Assembly (NCBI GenBank): GCA_030832065.1
Contig: JAURJV010000040.1
Coordinates: 1-37,614, forward strand
Origin: Rhodoluna sp.
Lineage (GTDB): Bacteria > Actinomycetota > Actinomycetes > Actinomycetales > Microbacteriaceae
Direction of reading: 5' to 3'
Length of the DNA stretch: 37,614 nucleotides
Shown: in pieces, positions 1 to 9,565 of the stretch
How positions within the stretch are numbered: the first letter of the stretch is position 1
Layout: every line of letters begins with the position of its first letter
Program-made: the position numbers and the translations under genes
The notes under the pieces: generated by a model
Seen by the model: only the letters and a program-made list of their open reading frames with translations
Told to the model about the DNA's origin: nothing
The model's database searches: none

Positions 1-8
1 AAAGCTTC

Positions 9-2759
9 CTAAGGTAGCTTGAGCACCTGACCGATCCGTATTCGGTCAGCATTGACAATTCCATTAAGTTCCATAAGTTTTGCCACAGTCGTGTTGAATT
101 TCAAAGCTATGGAGCTTAGTGAATCACCGGAGACTATTGTGTAGGTCTTCGGCTTAGGAGTGGGTTTAGGGCTTGGTGTTGGTTTCACCGATGCGCCGAG
201 ATCAATCTCGCTGCCCAGTTCCAAATTCTTTATGAAGCTCTCATCCACCCAAACCAGTGGTGGCTCAGAGACGTTGTCTTTCTTGTAGTCAGCTAAGGTC
301 TTGAACGGCAGTAACTTACCTTTCGAGATCTTGTATGCCTTGGAGGTTGATTTACCGGTGGTTGGGTTCTGTGACTTCAGGCCGACGTAACGGCCAAAAC
401 TCTGGTCGGTTATGGTCAGCAGAGCACAGGTAGCATCACTGAGCGCGGTTGCCTTACCGGGCAGCTCTTTGGCTAAAGAAAGTTGTGTCTCGTAGAGCAG
501 TGAGTTGACTGCGATGTATACCTGCTTAGCGCAGGAGACCTTAAACGGATTGATGACTTCCTGCTCACCGTAACCAACCAGTTGAAGATTAGACAGTCGT
601 CTAAATGCAGGCACTGCCAATTTTGCTGAGTTTGGTCCAAAGGTAACCATTCGAGCTTCGCCATCGATAACCCCGATAACTCGCGTTGTTTTATTCTTCA
701 CAACTGTTCCTGCAGGTAAGACCATCACTCCCTGGGGGATCAGTGAGAACGAACTTGTTGGTAGGGAAATAGCGGCGTCACTGACCATGCCTACGCCAAG
801 TTTTGCTCTATCCGTAGCATTGAAGGTGGGTCTGGCTAGCCCACTCTTCAACAGGTAAGTGGTGTTATCCCCGTCAGTCCTCACATAGTTGAAACCATCT
901 AAGGTAACCCCATCAACCGTGGCAAACTTATCGGCTATCAAATTGGTAACAACTGAAGCCTGTTTAGTCCAGTCGCTGGTATCGGTAACTTTTACTTTTC
1001 CTGCGGTGGTCAAAATCCACTCTTGCCCCGACTCATCGCTGAATAAGGATTTGATTACACCGGTGTTAGGAATACCACTTAAACCTTCGAGCCCTAAGGT
1101 TCCTGAAGTTTGCCTAAACAGCTTTGTGAAATCGATGTCTGCTCTAGTGGTCGGATCAATGTCAAAGAACTTACCATCGACTAAGACACCCTCTCGCTTG
1201 GTGTCACGATTAATAAACAAACTTGCATCTATCGCAATCGGCGGACCCCACGGCAGGTAAGAGTAATCTTTTAGTTTTAGCGGTGAAGGAGCGATAGCGT
1301 TGATGCCGATCCCACTTAGCGAGGCATCATCTAGAACTTCCCGCTTGAATCCGTTTTGAATCAGGACTCTCGAACCATCAGGGTTGTTTACCATCGCTGA
1401 AATACCCAAACCAGCAAGGCTCAGCCTTATGGTTGCCAAAGCGTCCAGCTGTGCTTTGGTATATTCAACTGCTTTAGTGCAGTCAAAGCCAAGGTTGGCA
1501 GCCTTAGCGCAATCCAACGGATACTTCTTAGTTTCATTGACTAGGAAGTAGGAAGGGGTTGCCGGGGCGACCGCTTGACTCTTAACGACTGCCTTGATGT
1601 CTGGACGGAAAGCGCCTGTTGGTAAAGCGTCCAACTGAACTCTGGTTAGTTCAACCGCCTTAGTACAGTCCAGACCCATGTTGATTGCCTGATCACAGTT
1701 AGCAAAGACAAACTTCTTTCCACCGCTGACAAAGTAGTAAACCGATACGCCGTTGTATGGCGGTGACTTTACAATTCTGGTCATCGGAATACCAGTGGCG
1801 AAAGAGTCTAGGTAGTCCTGAGAAATTTCACCGAGCGGCCCCAACGGAGTCAGCTCGTCAACCAGGGTTTTATCAGCCAGTGGATATTTAACATCGTTAG
1901 AAATGAAGTATGGGTCTGAAGTGGAACTCTTCAAAAGGAACCCACCACCGATGGGGCTGCCAAACCAATCCCAGTAGTATCTCCAGAAGTTACGGTTACC
2001 GTAGGCGGAACAGGTATCACCAATCCCCCGCAGATTATCCAGCGCTGCTTTGTTAGGAGTGTATGGGGTGTAGTAGTAAAGGTTTGCTGTCGCTTGACTC
2101 TTCAAAGTAAAAGTTCTTTTGCCACAGTTCTTACTGGTGACCTCGTTGTATGCGATGGAAACGGTTCGTCCTGGTCGCAGGTAAGTGAATGAACCGGCCG
2201 GATCGCCATACCATTGGAATTGCCCAGCGGCTTTGTATAGCTGGTTGAACAGTCCGACCCACACTTTTCCACAGATTGCTGGATCGCTGTCTGGGCAGCC
2301 ATAACCCATCGCCGCTCGATACATATATGGTGATGGGATGCTTGATTGAACTAACCCCTGTTCCTTTTGCAGGGTAACTAGAAGAACCCTCGGATTAATG
2401 CCACAGGCTCGTGAAATGTTGTAAATAATCTCAGCTGCGGAAATGTTTTTCTGGGCAGGCATGTAGGCACACTTACCTGCTTCAGCTAATTTCTCAGGGG
2501 TGTCGTCCTTGTAATTTCTAAGGCAGGGCATTCCATTCGTCCCTGATTTACATACCGGAACCTGCGATTCCAAAAATCTCTGAATCTCTTCAACTGTCAT
2601 GGTGCCGAAGTCATAGAAAACACTGTCACTGATGATAAGTCCGGGGTCGAACTTTGAACCATCTAAAGCCTTGGCAGAATCCACCGGGGTCAGACCAACC
2701 AGAGCCAACAGCACAGTCAGTGCTGTGGCTAAAAGTTTTTCTAACCTGGATAATTTCAC
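9..2759 (-). CDS. Secreted cell-wall-associated protein: N-terminal signal peptide, lysozyme-like/hydrolase-like N-domain, degenerate repeats, C-terminal LysM
   Basis: 916 aa; N-terminal hydrophobic segment; 'GINPRVLLVTLQKEQGLV...AAMGYGCPD' resembles a lysozyme-fold module; C-terminal 'YTIVSGDSLSSIALKFNTTVAKLMELNGIVNADRIRIGQVLKL' is a LysM; GTG start overlapping the upstream stop. Confidence 0.8.
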   Translation of the reverse strand: MKLSRLEKLLATALTVLLALVGLTPVDSAKALDGSKFDPGLIISDSVFYDFGTMTVEEIQRFLESQVPVCKSGTNGMPCLRNYKDDTPEKLAEAGKCAYMPAQKNISAAEIIYNISRACGINPRVLLVTLQKEQGLVQSSIPSPYMYRAAMGYGCPDSDPAICGKVWVGLFNQLYKAAGQFQWYGDPAGSFTYLRPGRTVSIAYNEVTSKNCGKRTFTLKSQATANLYYYTPYTPNKAALDNLRGIGDTCSAYGNRNFWRYYWDWFGSPIGGGFLLKSSTSDPYFISNDVKYPLADKTLVDELTPLGPLGEISQDYLDSFATGIPMTRIVKSPPYNGVSVYYFVSGGKKFVFANCDQAINMGLDCTKAVELTRVQLDALPTGAFRPDIKAVVKSQAVAPATPSYFLVNETKKYPLDCAKAANLGFDCTKAVEYTKAQLDALATIRLSLAGLGISAMVNNPDGSRVLIQNGFKREVLDDASLSGIGINAIAPSPLKLKDYSYLPWGPPIAIDASLFINRDTKREGVLVDGKFFDIDPTTRADIDFTKLFRQTSGTLGLEGLSGIPNTGVIKSLFSDESGQEWILTTAGKVKVTDTSDWTKQASVVTNLIADKFATVDGVTLDGFNYVRTDGDNTTYLLKSGLARPTFNATDRAKLGVGMVSDAAISLPTSSFSLIPQGVMVLPAGTVVKNKTTRVIGVIDGEARMVTFGPNSAKLAVPAFRRLSNLQLVGYGEQEVINPFKVSCAKQVYIAVNSLLYETQLSLAKELPGKATALSDATCALLTITDQSFGRYVGLKSQNPTTGKSTSKAYKISKGKLLPFKTLADYKKDNVSEPPLVWVDESFIKNLELGSEIDLGASVKPTPSPKPTPKPKTYTIVSGDSLSSIALKFNTTVAKLMELNGIVNADRIRIGQVLKLP

Positions 2760-3232
2760 TGAATAGTTACCGCGCTCGAGCTAGAAACACCGTGCTTAGT
2801 CGAGGAGTCATAAGTCACAGTGACCACACCAGATCCTTTAGGCAATCCGCTCAAAGAAATCTCGATAGGACTGCACTGAGTGTTGGCTGCGTTGGATTCT
2901 GCATTTCCGGTAACTGAAACAGTCTTGCCACCGCCATTAAAGGTTGCCGTGCACTTGCCACCATCTTCACTGAAATTGGTAACCTGAGCAACAACCTGCA
3001 AAACCCCGAACTGAGTATCAACATAGGCATCCAAAATCTCAACCACCGCTTCCCCCTTGTTAGTAGGAGTTGGAGTGGGTTTCCCAGAGTCAGTATCAGT
3101 TGGACTAGGGGTAGAGGTATCAGAAGGTGATGGCCTATCCGTGGGTTTCCCCCAGTTTGGATATAAGAGTGTGCAGCCAGAGGCAGTGCCCACCAATAGG
3201 GCACAAATAACCAAAATTCTAAGCTTTTTCAT
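2756..3232 (-). CDS. Secreted lipoprotein with Pro/Thr/Ser-rich linker
   Basis: 158 aa; lipobox 'VGTASGC'; low-complexity 'PSPSDTSTPSPTDTDSGKPTPTPTNK' linker; overlaps the next start. Confidence 0.75.
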   Translation of the reverse strand: MKKLRILVICALLVGTASGCTLLYPNWGKPTDRPSPSDTSTPSPTDTDSGKPTPTPTNKGEAVVEILDAYVDTQFGVLQVVAQVTNFSEDGGKCTATFNGGGKTVSVTGNAESNAANTQCSPIEISLSGLPKGSGVVTVTYDSSTKHGVSSSSAVTIQ

Positions 3233-3238
3233 ATTTCC

Positions 3239-3244
3239 AGACTA
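3239..3244 (-). promoter_or_regulatory. Predicted -10 (TAGTCT) of a leaderless transcript for the lipoprotein operon
   Basis: Minus strand reads TAGTCT-ggaaat-ATG (N6). Confidence 0.55.
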
Positions 3245-3288
3245 ACTTTTAGACGCTGAAAAACTGCTGAGGGTTTGACGCTATTCGC

Positions 3289-4671
3289 TTATTTGTAGGC
3301 TCTAAGTTTTTCAGCAATTAGGTGCCGCATCAGCCAAAAATCAGGATTGTCCGCCTGAATGGTTGGATAAGTCAGCTGTAATGATTTCAAACCTTTTGAC
3401 TTGGCTTTGAAGGCTAGATCCATCAGAGTTGGCACTGAACTCGACGGGATATCCGTTCTGATTAACTTTGCACTAGCTCCAGCAATAGCTGGGAATCTAA
3501 ATAGCAACATCTGAAGATCTATTTTCTTCAAGACAATATTCTCGACCTCACGCTGACGTCGCATCCGGTCGTAATCGTTAGTGTTGTGACGACTTCTGGC
3601 GTACCACAGTGCTGTCCTACCATCCATGTGCTGCTTGCCTTTTTCAATCCAGCCCATGGCATCTGGACAGATTGATTCATGCTCGTTATCGGCCGGGTAG
3701 CAATCCATCTGCCCGCCGATTGGTAGAGCTTTCTTGACATTGACGTCGATGCCACCAATCGCATCAATCAAGCCGGTGAAACTTCTCATGTTTATCAGAA
3801 CGTAGGCATCAATCTTCAAACCAGTTACCCACTGAACGGCTGACTTAGTGGCTTCAATACCTGAAGTCGAGCCACGTTTGTGTGCATCCGGGTAAAGGTA
3901 GGAGTAGTTATCAATAGTGGTTTTATAAACCGCATTTAGCAGGCAAGGTCCACCACAGTCGTGGTTGTAGCCGTAAGGAAACTTGCTGTGAATTGGTGTG
4001 CCTTCGGTAAATCTAAACCGCATGAGGTTTCTTGGAAGACCAATGTTTACAGCGTTACCGGTCTCTGCGCTGATCGAGAGAACCGAAATGCTGTCTGGCC
4101 TCAAACCGAAACGGTTAGACCCAGAGTCACCACCGAGCAGGAGAATGTTGTATCTGCCTTTGTGGGTTTCCAGTGAACCAGTGTTGATGAAAGTACTGCC
4201 AACAAAATTACTGGCAGATAGCGCTGTCGAACCGATCGTTCCAGTTAGGAAAGAGGAAATGAGTGCGGTGACAGCGAGGAAGATAATAATTACAGGTTTA
4301 GCTCTGCTCTGCACCAAAGCTAAATTCATCAATCGCAACGAATTCAAACTTAGGAAAACTATGAGCCCTGCGTAAATGACAAAAAGTATCCCCAGCGGAA
4401 TCCCAATAAAGGGAGTCATCAGCAGTGAAAATAGAGCGACTTTGGAAACCAGCGCTAGCAGAACCGTCAGCAGCAGGAAACCCCAGAAACCTAAAGTAAA
4501 AATAATTCCAATCCGACCAAGTCTTCTGCTACCCCCAAGAACTTGGGCCGAACCTGGGATTAGGAAATTTAGAACGATAATCCACCAGGCACGCTTAATC
4601 ACCTGTTTTGAACTTGCTGAACGAAGATCCCGAAAAGGGGTTACCGGTTCGGACGGTGTGTTTCGACTCAT
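3289..4671 (-). CDS. LytR-CpsA-Psr (LCP) family cell-wall polymer transferase with N-terminal multi-TM region
   Basis: '[41 protein letters not shown]...[14 protein letters not shown]...[21 protein letters not shown]' LCP motifs. Confidence 0.92.
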   Translation of the reverse strand: MSRNTPSEPVTPFRDLRSASSKQVIKRAWWIIVLNFLIPGSAQVLGGSRRLGRIGIIFTLGFWGFLLLTVLLALVSKVALFSLLMTPFIGIPLGILFVIYAGLIVFLSLNSLRLMNLALVQSRAKPVIIIFLAVTALISSFLTGTIGSTALSASNFVGSTFINTGSLETHKGRYNILLLGGDSGSNRFGLRPDSISVLSISAETGNAVNIGLPRNLMRFRFTEGTPIHSKFPYGYNHDCGGPCLLNAVYKTTIDNYSYLYPDAHKRGSTSGIEATKSAVQWVTGLKIDAYVLINMRSFTGLIDAIGGIDVNVKKALPIGGQMDCYPADNEHESICPDAMGWIEKGKQHMDGRTALWYARSRHNTNDYDRMRRQREVENIVLKKIDLQMLLFRFPAIAGASAKLIRTDIPSSSVPTLMDLAFKAKSKGLKSLQLTYPTIQADNPDFWLMRHLIAEKLRAYK

Positions 4672-5162
4672 ATCTGGGACTTGAGATTCTGATTCTTCTG
4701 AGCGACTTGGTCTTTCAGCGACTCACTAAAACTTGCTAGAGCTGTCGCAACTTTAGGATCAAACGCGCCAATAATTCTGGCTGCCAGTATTCCAGCATTT
4801 CTAGCACCATCAATTGAAACTGTGGCCACTGGGATACCGGCTGGCATCTGAACAATTGATAGCAGTGAATCCATGCCATCGAGGCTCTTGAGTTTAACCG
4901 GGACTCCAATAACCGGAAGTGTGGTCACTGATGCAATCATTCCTGGCAGGTGGGCGGCTCCCCCAGCTCCAGCGATTATCACTTTCAAACCGCGATCGGC
5001 GGCAGCTTTACCCCACTCCATCATTCGCTCTGGAGTTCGATGTGCGGAGAGCACTTCAACTTCGTATTCGATACCGAACTCTTTTAGCGCTTGAGCTGCA
5101 TCACTCATGATCGGCCAATCACTGTCTGAGCCCATCACAACGCCAACTAATGGTTTAGTCAT
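4668..5162 (-). CDS. purE: 5-(carboxyamino)imidazole ribonucleotide mutase
   Basis: '[21 protein letters not shown]...[11 protein letters not shown]...[12 protein letters not shown]'; AGGAG Shine-Dalgarno before ATG. Confidence 0.97.
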   Translation of the reverse strand: MTKPLVGVVMGSDSDWPIMSDAAQALKEFGIEYEVEVLSAHRTPERMMEWGKAAADRGLKVIIAGAGGAAHLPGMIASVTTLPVIGVPVKLKSLDGMDSLLSIVQMPAGIPVATVSIDGARNAGILAARIIGAFDPKVATALASFSESLKDQVAQKNQNLKSQI

Positions 5163-5224
5163 GGGGAAATCTCCTAGCTCAAGTTATACAAGGCAATTTT
5201 AGATTCGGTTTGGCTAAAAACAGG

Positions 5225-6334
5225 TTAGGCGTGCAAAGCTCGCTTGGCTTCGAGCGCTCGCTGCCTAGCCTCATCCATAGAAACATCTGAGAGGACAGTG
5301 ATGTGACCCATCTTTCTACCAGCCCTAGCCTGTTTCCCGTAGCTGTGCAGGTGGACCCCCAAGATTTTGAGCCCTTCGGTGTAGTGCTCAACGAAGGTGT
5401 TCTTTTCGTCAACACCGAGCAGATTTAACATCACCGCAAACTTTGACAGCGCTGAAGTCTCACCCAACGGCAAATTGGCGACGGCGCGAAGATGTTGCTC
5501 AAATTGACTGGTAGTTGATCCTTCAATACTGAAATGTCCTGAGTTATGTGGACGCATTGCTAATTCGTTTACTAGTAGAGAACCATCGACAGTTTCAAAT
5601 AGTTCTACAGCTAACACCCCGGTAACACCTAACCCCTCGGCTATCGCTTTTGCGATCTCGGCAGCTCTAGCTTGATCCGCTTTAGGTGCTGGTGATAGGA
5701 CTTCAGAACAGACACCATCAGCTTGAACAGTTTGAACCACTGGCCAGGCTTGCCACTCACCATTTATATTTCTAGCTGATAACTGGGCTAACTCTCGAAC
5801 AAAGTCAACTTTCTCTTCAACTAATAAAACTTTGCCCAACTCTAACCAGTCGAGTGCATCAGCACTGGATCTAACTATTCGCACGCCTTTGCCGTCGTAA
5901 CCGCCGGTTGGTGTTTTTAAAACAGCCACTCCACCATGAGTTTGCAGAAATTCATCAAGGTCAGCAGCTGAATGTACTTCTGCCCAGTCCGGAACCGGTA
6001 GACCTAATTCGCTTAGCTTGCGACGCATGTGAAGTTTATTTTGGGCAAATTCAAGTGCTGAGCTGCATGGTTGGACTTTGACCCCGTCGCTCTCAAGACG
6101 TTCCAGTATCTCCAGTGGAACATGCTCATGGTCAAAAGTTATGACATCAACGGTTCTAGCAAAAGCAGCGACAGTTGCGTAATCTCTGTAGTGACCAATC
6201 ATGCTCGCTGCCAACTTAGCTGAAGAGTTCTCAGCTTCGGCTAAAACTTTTATTTCCAGCCCTAGTGCTGTTGCCGGTGCAATCATCATCCGAGCCAACT
6301 GGCCGCCACCGATAACACCAACAGTTTTAATCAC
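5225..6334 (-). CDS. purK: 5-(carboxyamino)imidazole ribonucleotide synthase
   Basis: 'VGVIGGGQLARMM' and ATP-grasp features; adjacent to purE; GTG start with upstream GGGAG. Confidence 0.96.
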   Translation of the reverse strand: MIKTVGVIGGGQLARMMIAPATALGLEIKVLAEAENSSAKLAASMIGHYRDYATVAAFARTVDVITFDHEHVPLEILERLESDGVKVQPCSSALEFAQNKLHMRRKLSELGLPVPDWAEVHSAADLDEFLQTHGGVAVLKTPTGGYDGKGVRIVRSSADALDWLELGKVLLVEEKVDFVRELAQLSARNINGEWQAWPVVQTVQADGVCSEVLSPAPKADQARAAEIAKAIAEGLGVTGVLAVELFETVDGSLLVNELAMRPHNSGHFSIEGSTTSQFEQHLRAVANLPLGETSALSKFAVMLNLLGVDEKNTFVEHYTEGLKILGVHLHSYGKQARAGRKMGHITVLSDVSMDEARQRALEAKRALHA

Positions 6335-6337
6335 GCC

Positions 6338-6811
6338 TTATTCTCCCACGCGTTGGCGACTGGCCATATAGTTTTCAAACTCTCGAGCTAGCTTCTTGGC
6401 CCTTGGTGCTTTATGCAGAATCAGATCGACACCGAACTCTCGGTGCAGGTGAATATTTCCCGCTCCTCTGAGCCACATTCCAAAACCTCGGGTAACGCTC
6501 ACACCGGAGAGCTCACCCCAGGCAGCCTGATCAACTTTCCCTCCGGTGAGTCCCCTGTGAACGATAACTCGATTACTGGTGATTTCATAACGGTTGGTAT
6601 GAAAACGAATAGACGGCAGCAACCAAAACAAAACAGCCAAAACTACCACTGCTACTAACAGAGCTTGGTGCTGCCAAACTTCAGTCAACTTAGGGTCAAC
6701 AAAGAAGAATCCTGCGCACAACAGCCCAAGAAAGATGGCGGGAAAAAGTAGAACCGAGCCATGTCTGCGGACCACGACGAAGTCGCGCTCGGCGAATGAG
6801 TTGGCAGGCAT
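6338..6811 (-). CDS. PH (bPH2-like) domain membrane protein
   Basis: Two TM segments then 'YEITSNRVIVHRGLTGGKVDQAAWGELSGVSVTRGF'; start moved to MPANSFAERD so that it does not overlap birA. Confidence 0.8.
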   Translation of the reverse strand: MPANSFAERDFVVVRRHGSVLLFPAIFLGLLCAGFFFVDPKLTEVWQHQALLVAVVVLAVLFWLLPSIRFHTNRYEITSNRVIVHRGLTGGKVDQAAWGELSGVSVTRGFGMWLRGAGNIHLHREFGVDLILHKAPRAKKLAREFENYMASRQRVGE

Positions 6812-6821
6812 GGACACGTAA

Positions 6822-7598
6822 CTATTGTCGCAAGTGTTCAATGTCACCGGCAGCAACGGCACGAATTTCCGTTGGCTCGGCTATCGCCACAAGTAGTCTT
6901 CCTTCGCCGTCGATCCCAGCGGCTGTTCCAATGAACTTAGATTTGTCCGGCAGGGAAACCTCAACCTGCCTGCCGATGGTGGAGCTAACTTCAATCACCG
7001 ACTCAAGTAAGCCCGATTTCACTGGGTCCCCCTGTTCGTCACTGAAATCCAAATAAAGGTTTTTCAAAGCGGCCAGATATCTAACTAAGACATCATCGAT
7101 GCTGAAACCGTGAACTCCGCAAAGCGCTAACGAAGTCGCGTTTGGTATCGGAAGTTCAGCTTTGCTCTGAAATAGATTCAGCCCAGCACCAATCACTACG
7201 CCTTCACCGTCGGCTGTGACTTCAGCCAAAATACCCGAAATCTTTTCACCATTGACTTGAACGTCGTTTGGCCATTTCAAACCAACATCACCAGCATCAA
7301 TCAGTGATGCAACCGTCTTATGCATGGCCAGACCAGCCATGAGTGGAAACCAGCTGTATTTATCGATGCCAAATTCAACCGGCCTAACCAAAACTGAAAC
7401 AGCTAGGGCCTTACCTTTACCCGCTTCCCAAACCCGATCTAACCTTCCCCGACCGGAGGTTTGGTTATCGGTTACCACAACTGAAAAATCAGGCCAGGCT
7501 GAATCCTTGGCCTGCTCTAATAAATAGGTGTTGGTTGAGCCTATTTCCTCTAAATATTGCAATCTGGAGGCGAATTCTTGGCTTGCAGATAAGTCCAT
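6822..7598 (-). CDS. birA: Biotin--[acetyl-CoA-carboxylase] ligase
   Basis: 'GSTNTYLLEQA...TSGRGRLDRVWEAGKGKALAVSVLVRP...KWPNDVQVNGEKISGILAE'; start at MDLSAS preferred because of TAACCT-N7-ATG. Confidence 0.94.
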   Translation of the reverse strand: MDLSASQEFASRLQYLEEIGSTNTYLLEQAKDSAWPDFSVVVTDNQTSGRGRLDRVWEAGKGKALAVSVLVRPVEFGIDKYSWFPLMAGLAMHKTVASLIDAGDVGLKWPNDVQVNGEKISGILAEVTADGEGVVIGAGLNLFQSKAELPIPNATSLALCGVHGFSIDDVLVRYLAALKNLYLDFSDEQGDPVKSGLLESVIEVSSTIGRQVEVSLPDKSKFIGTAAGIDGEGRLLVAIAEPTEIRAVAAGDIEHLRQ

Positions 7599-7605
7599 AG
7601 CCTTT

Positions 7606-7611
7606 AGGTTA
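7606..7611 (-). promoter_or_regulatory. Predicted -10 (TAACCT) for leaderless birA
   Basis: Minus strand TAACCT-aaaggct-ATG. Confidence 0.45.
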
Positions 7612-7676
7612 GCCCCTCCAACCGACACCTCTTGGATAGAGTTGCAGTGAGCCTTTCAAGTATTGGAGGAAGAGCC

Positions 7677-9269
7677 TTGAACGAAAAGAAGTCTGACCTG
7701 TCGACAACCGCGGGCAAGATTGAAGATTTGCGTCACCGCTACCACGAAGCTGTCTATGCATCAGGGGAAGCTGCTATCGCTAAGCAGCACGCCAAGGGTA
7801 AAAAGACTGCCAGAGAGCGCATCGAATTACTACTTGATGAAGGTTCATTTGTTGAGATGGATGAGTTTGTTCGTCACCGCTCAACTGCTTTCGGTATGGA
7901 AAAGAATCGACCATACGGTGATTCCGTGGTTACCGGTGTTGGAACTATCGGAGGCCGCCAGGTGGCGCTGTTCTCCCAAGACTTCACAATCTTCGGAGGT
8001 TCGCTGGGTGAGGCTGCTGGAAACAAAATCATCAAAATCATGGATCTGGCTATAGCCACCGGAGTCCCACTAATCGGAATTCTTGACTCGGGAGGCGCTC
8101 GTATTCAAGAGGGTGTTGTTGCTCTGGGTAAGTATGGAGAAATTTTCAAACGTCACACCATGGCATCTGGAGTGATTCCGCAGATCTCAATCATCATGGG
8201 TCCAGCAGCCGGTGGTGCGGTTTACGGACCAGCGCTAACCGACTTTGTCATCATGGTGGATAAGACCTCAAACATGTTCGTCACCGGACCTGATGTAATC
8301 AAGACGGTCACCGGTGAGCTTGTTGAAATGGAAGCCCTAGGTGGTGCTCTCGCACACAACCAAACCTCTGGCGTTGCCCACTACCTTGCTTCGGACGAGG
8401 AAGATGCGATTGACTATGCAAAGTCGCTGCTTAGCTATCTGCCGGAGAACAACCTCAGTGAAACTATTGTTTACGAATCAGATCACTCGCTTGAAATCAC
8501 CGATGCTGACCGCGAGTTGAACACCATAATTCCAGATTCAGCGAACCAGCCTTATTCAATGATCAAGGTCATTGAATCAATCGTTGATGATCAGGAATTC
8601 TTAGAAGTCCAGCCCCTATTCGCTCCAAACATAATTGTCGGTTTTGCTAGAGTGGCTGGCCAATCCGTTGCCATTATCGCTAACCAACCGAGCGCTTTGG
8701 CTGGAACCCTCAACATCGACGCTGCTGAGAAGGCTGCGCGCTTCGTTCGCTTCGCCGATGCGTTCTCAATTCCAGTGCTAACCCTAGTTGACGTGCCCGG
8801 TTACCTTCCTGGTGCGGATCAAGAGTGGGCGGGTGTTATCCGTCGCGGTGCTAAATTGCTCTACGCATATGCTGAGGCAACCGTTCCTCTGGTCACCGTC
8901 ATCACTCGCAAGGCATATGGCGGTGCATACATCGTGATGGGCTCTAAGCAACTCGGAGCAGACATCAACTTAGCCTGGCCAACTGCAGAAATTGCAGTTA
9001 TGGGTGGAGAAGGAGCAGTCAACATTTTGTTCCGCGACAAAATTAAAGCCGCTGAGGAAGCTGGCGAAGATGTAAAGAAGGTGAGAGCCCAGTTGGCTGC
9101 CGAATACACCTACAACGTTGCCAGCCCTTACCTGGCTGCTGAGCGCGGTGAGTTGGATGGAATCATCGAACCGGCTGCTACCAGAATCAGTGTGATCAAG
9201 GCACTAGCCGCTTTGAAGACCAAGCGGGCAGCAACCCCACCTAAGAAGCACGGAAACATCCCACTTTAA
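7677..9269 (+). CDS. Acyl-CoA carboxylase beta (carboxyltransferase) subunit
   Basis: '[55 protein letters not shown]'; carboxyltransferase motifs; TTG start at 7677 preceded by GGAGGA, preferred over the 7632 start. Confidence 0.95.
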   Translation: MNEKKSDLSTTAGKIEDLRHRYHEAVYASGEAAIAKQHAKGKKTARERIELLLDEGSFVEMDEFVRHRSTAFGMEKNRPYGDSVVTGVGTIGGRQVALFSQDFTIFGGSLGEAAGNKIIKIMDLAIATGVPLIGILDSGGARIQEGVVALGKYGEIFKRHTMASGVIPQISIIMGPAAGGAVYGPALTDFVIMVDKTSNMFVTGPDVIKTVTGELVEMEALGGALAHNQTSGVAHYLASDEEDAIDYAKSLLSYLPENNLSETIVYESDHSLEITDADRELNTIIPDSANQPYSMIKVIESIVDDQEFLEVQPLFAPNIIVGFARVAGQSVAIIANQPSALAGTLNIDAAEKAARFVRFADAFSIPVLTLVDVPGYLPGADQEWAGVIRRGAKLLYAYAEATVPLVTVITRKAYGGAYIVMGSKQLGADINLAWPTAEIAVMGGEGAVNILFRDKIKAAEEAGEDVKKVRAQLAAEYTYNVASPYLAAERGELDGIIEPAATRISVIKALAALKTKRAATPPKKHGNIPL

Positions 9270-9505
9270 TGAACCCTGAATCCCTAGACCAGACCGTCAA
9301 GGTTGTTGCCGGTAATCCCAGCCCAGAAGAGCTGGCTGCGGTTATCGCCATCCTCGAGGCGGCTCACACCGAGCAGGTTAGAAGCACTAAGCGAGTGGTA
9401 AAGAAGCCTTCCTCTTCGTGGAATCGGAACTCTTCGCAACTGCGAGGCAACCTACTGCCTGGCTTTGGGCAGTGGCGAGCCCAGTTCCGCCCAGGTCTGG
9501 ATTAG
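9269..9505 (+). CDS. Acyl-CoA carboxylase epsilon subunit
   Basis: 78 aa, 'VVAGNPSPEELAAVIAIL', start overlaps the beta-subunit stop (TAATG). Confidence 0.85.
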   Translation: MNPESLDQTVKVVAGNPSPEELAAVIAILEAAHTEQVRSTKRVVKKPSSSWNRNSSQLRGNLLPGFGQWRAQFRPGLD

Positions 9506-9565
9506 TTCCCCCTGTCCAGATAGCACTAGATTGGTCTTACCTTTATTTAGTGTGAAAGGACAGTA

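Noticed and set aside
889-1260. Plus-strand ORF of 123 aa antisense to the LysM protein gene
   Set aside because: No recognisable domain and the opposing frame is clearly coding; shadow ORF.
7632-7676. Alternative upstream TTG start for the carboxylase beta subunit
   Set aside because: The TTG at 7677 has a well-spaced GGAGGA; the upstream TTG has none.
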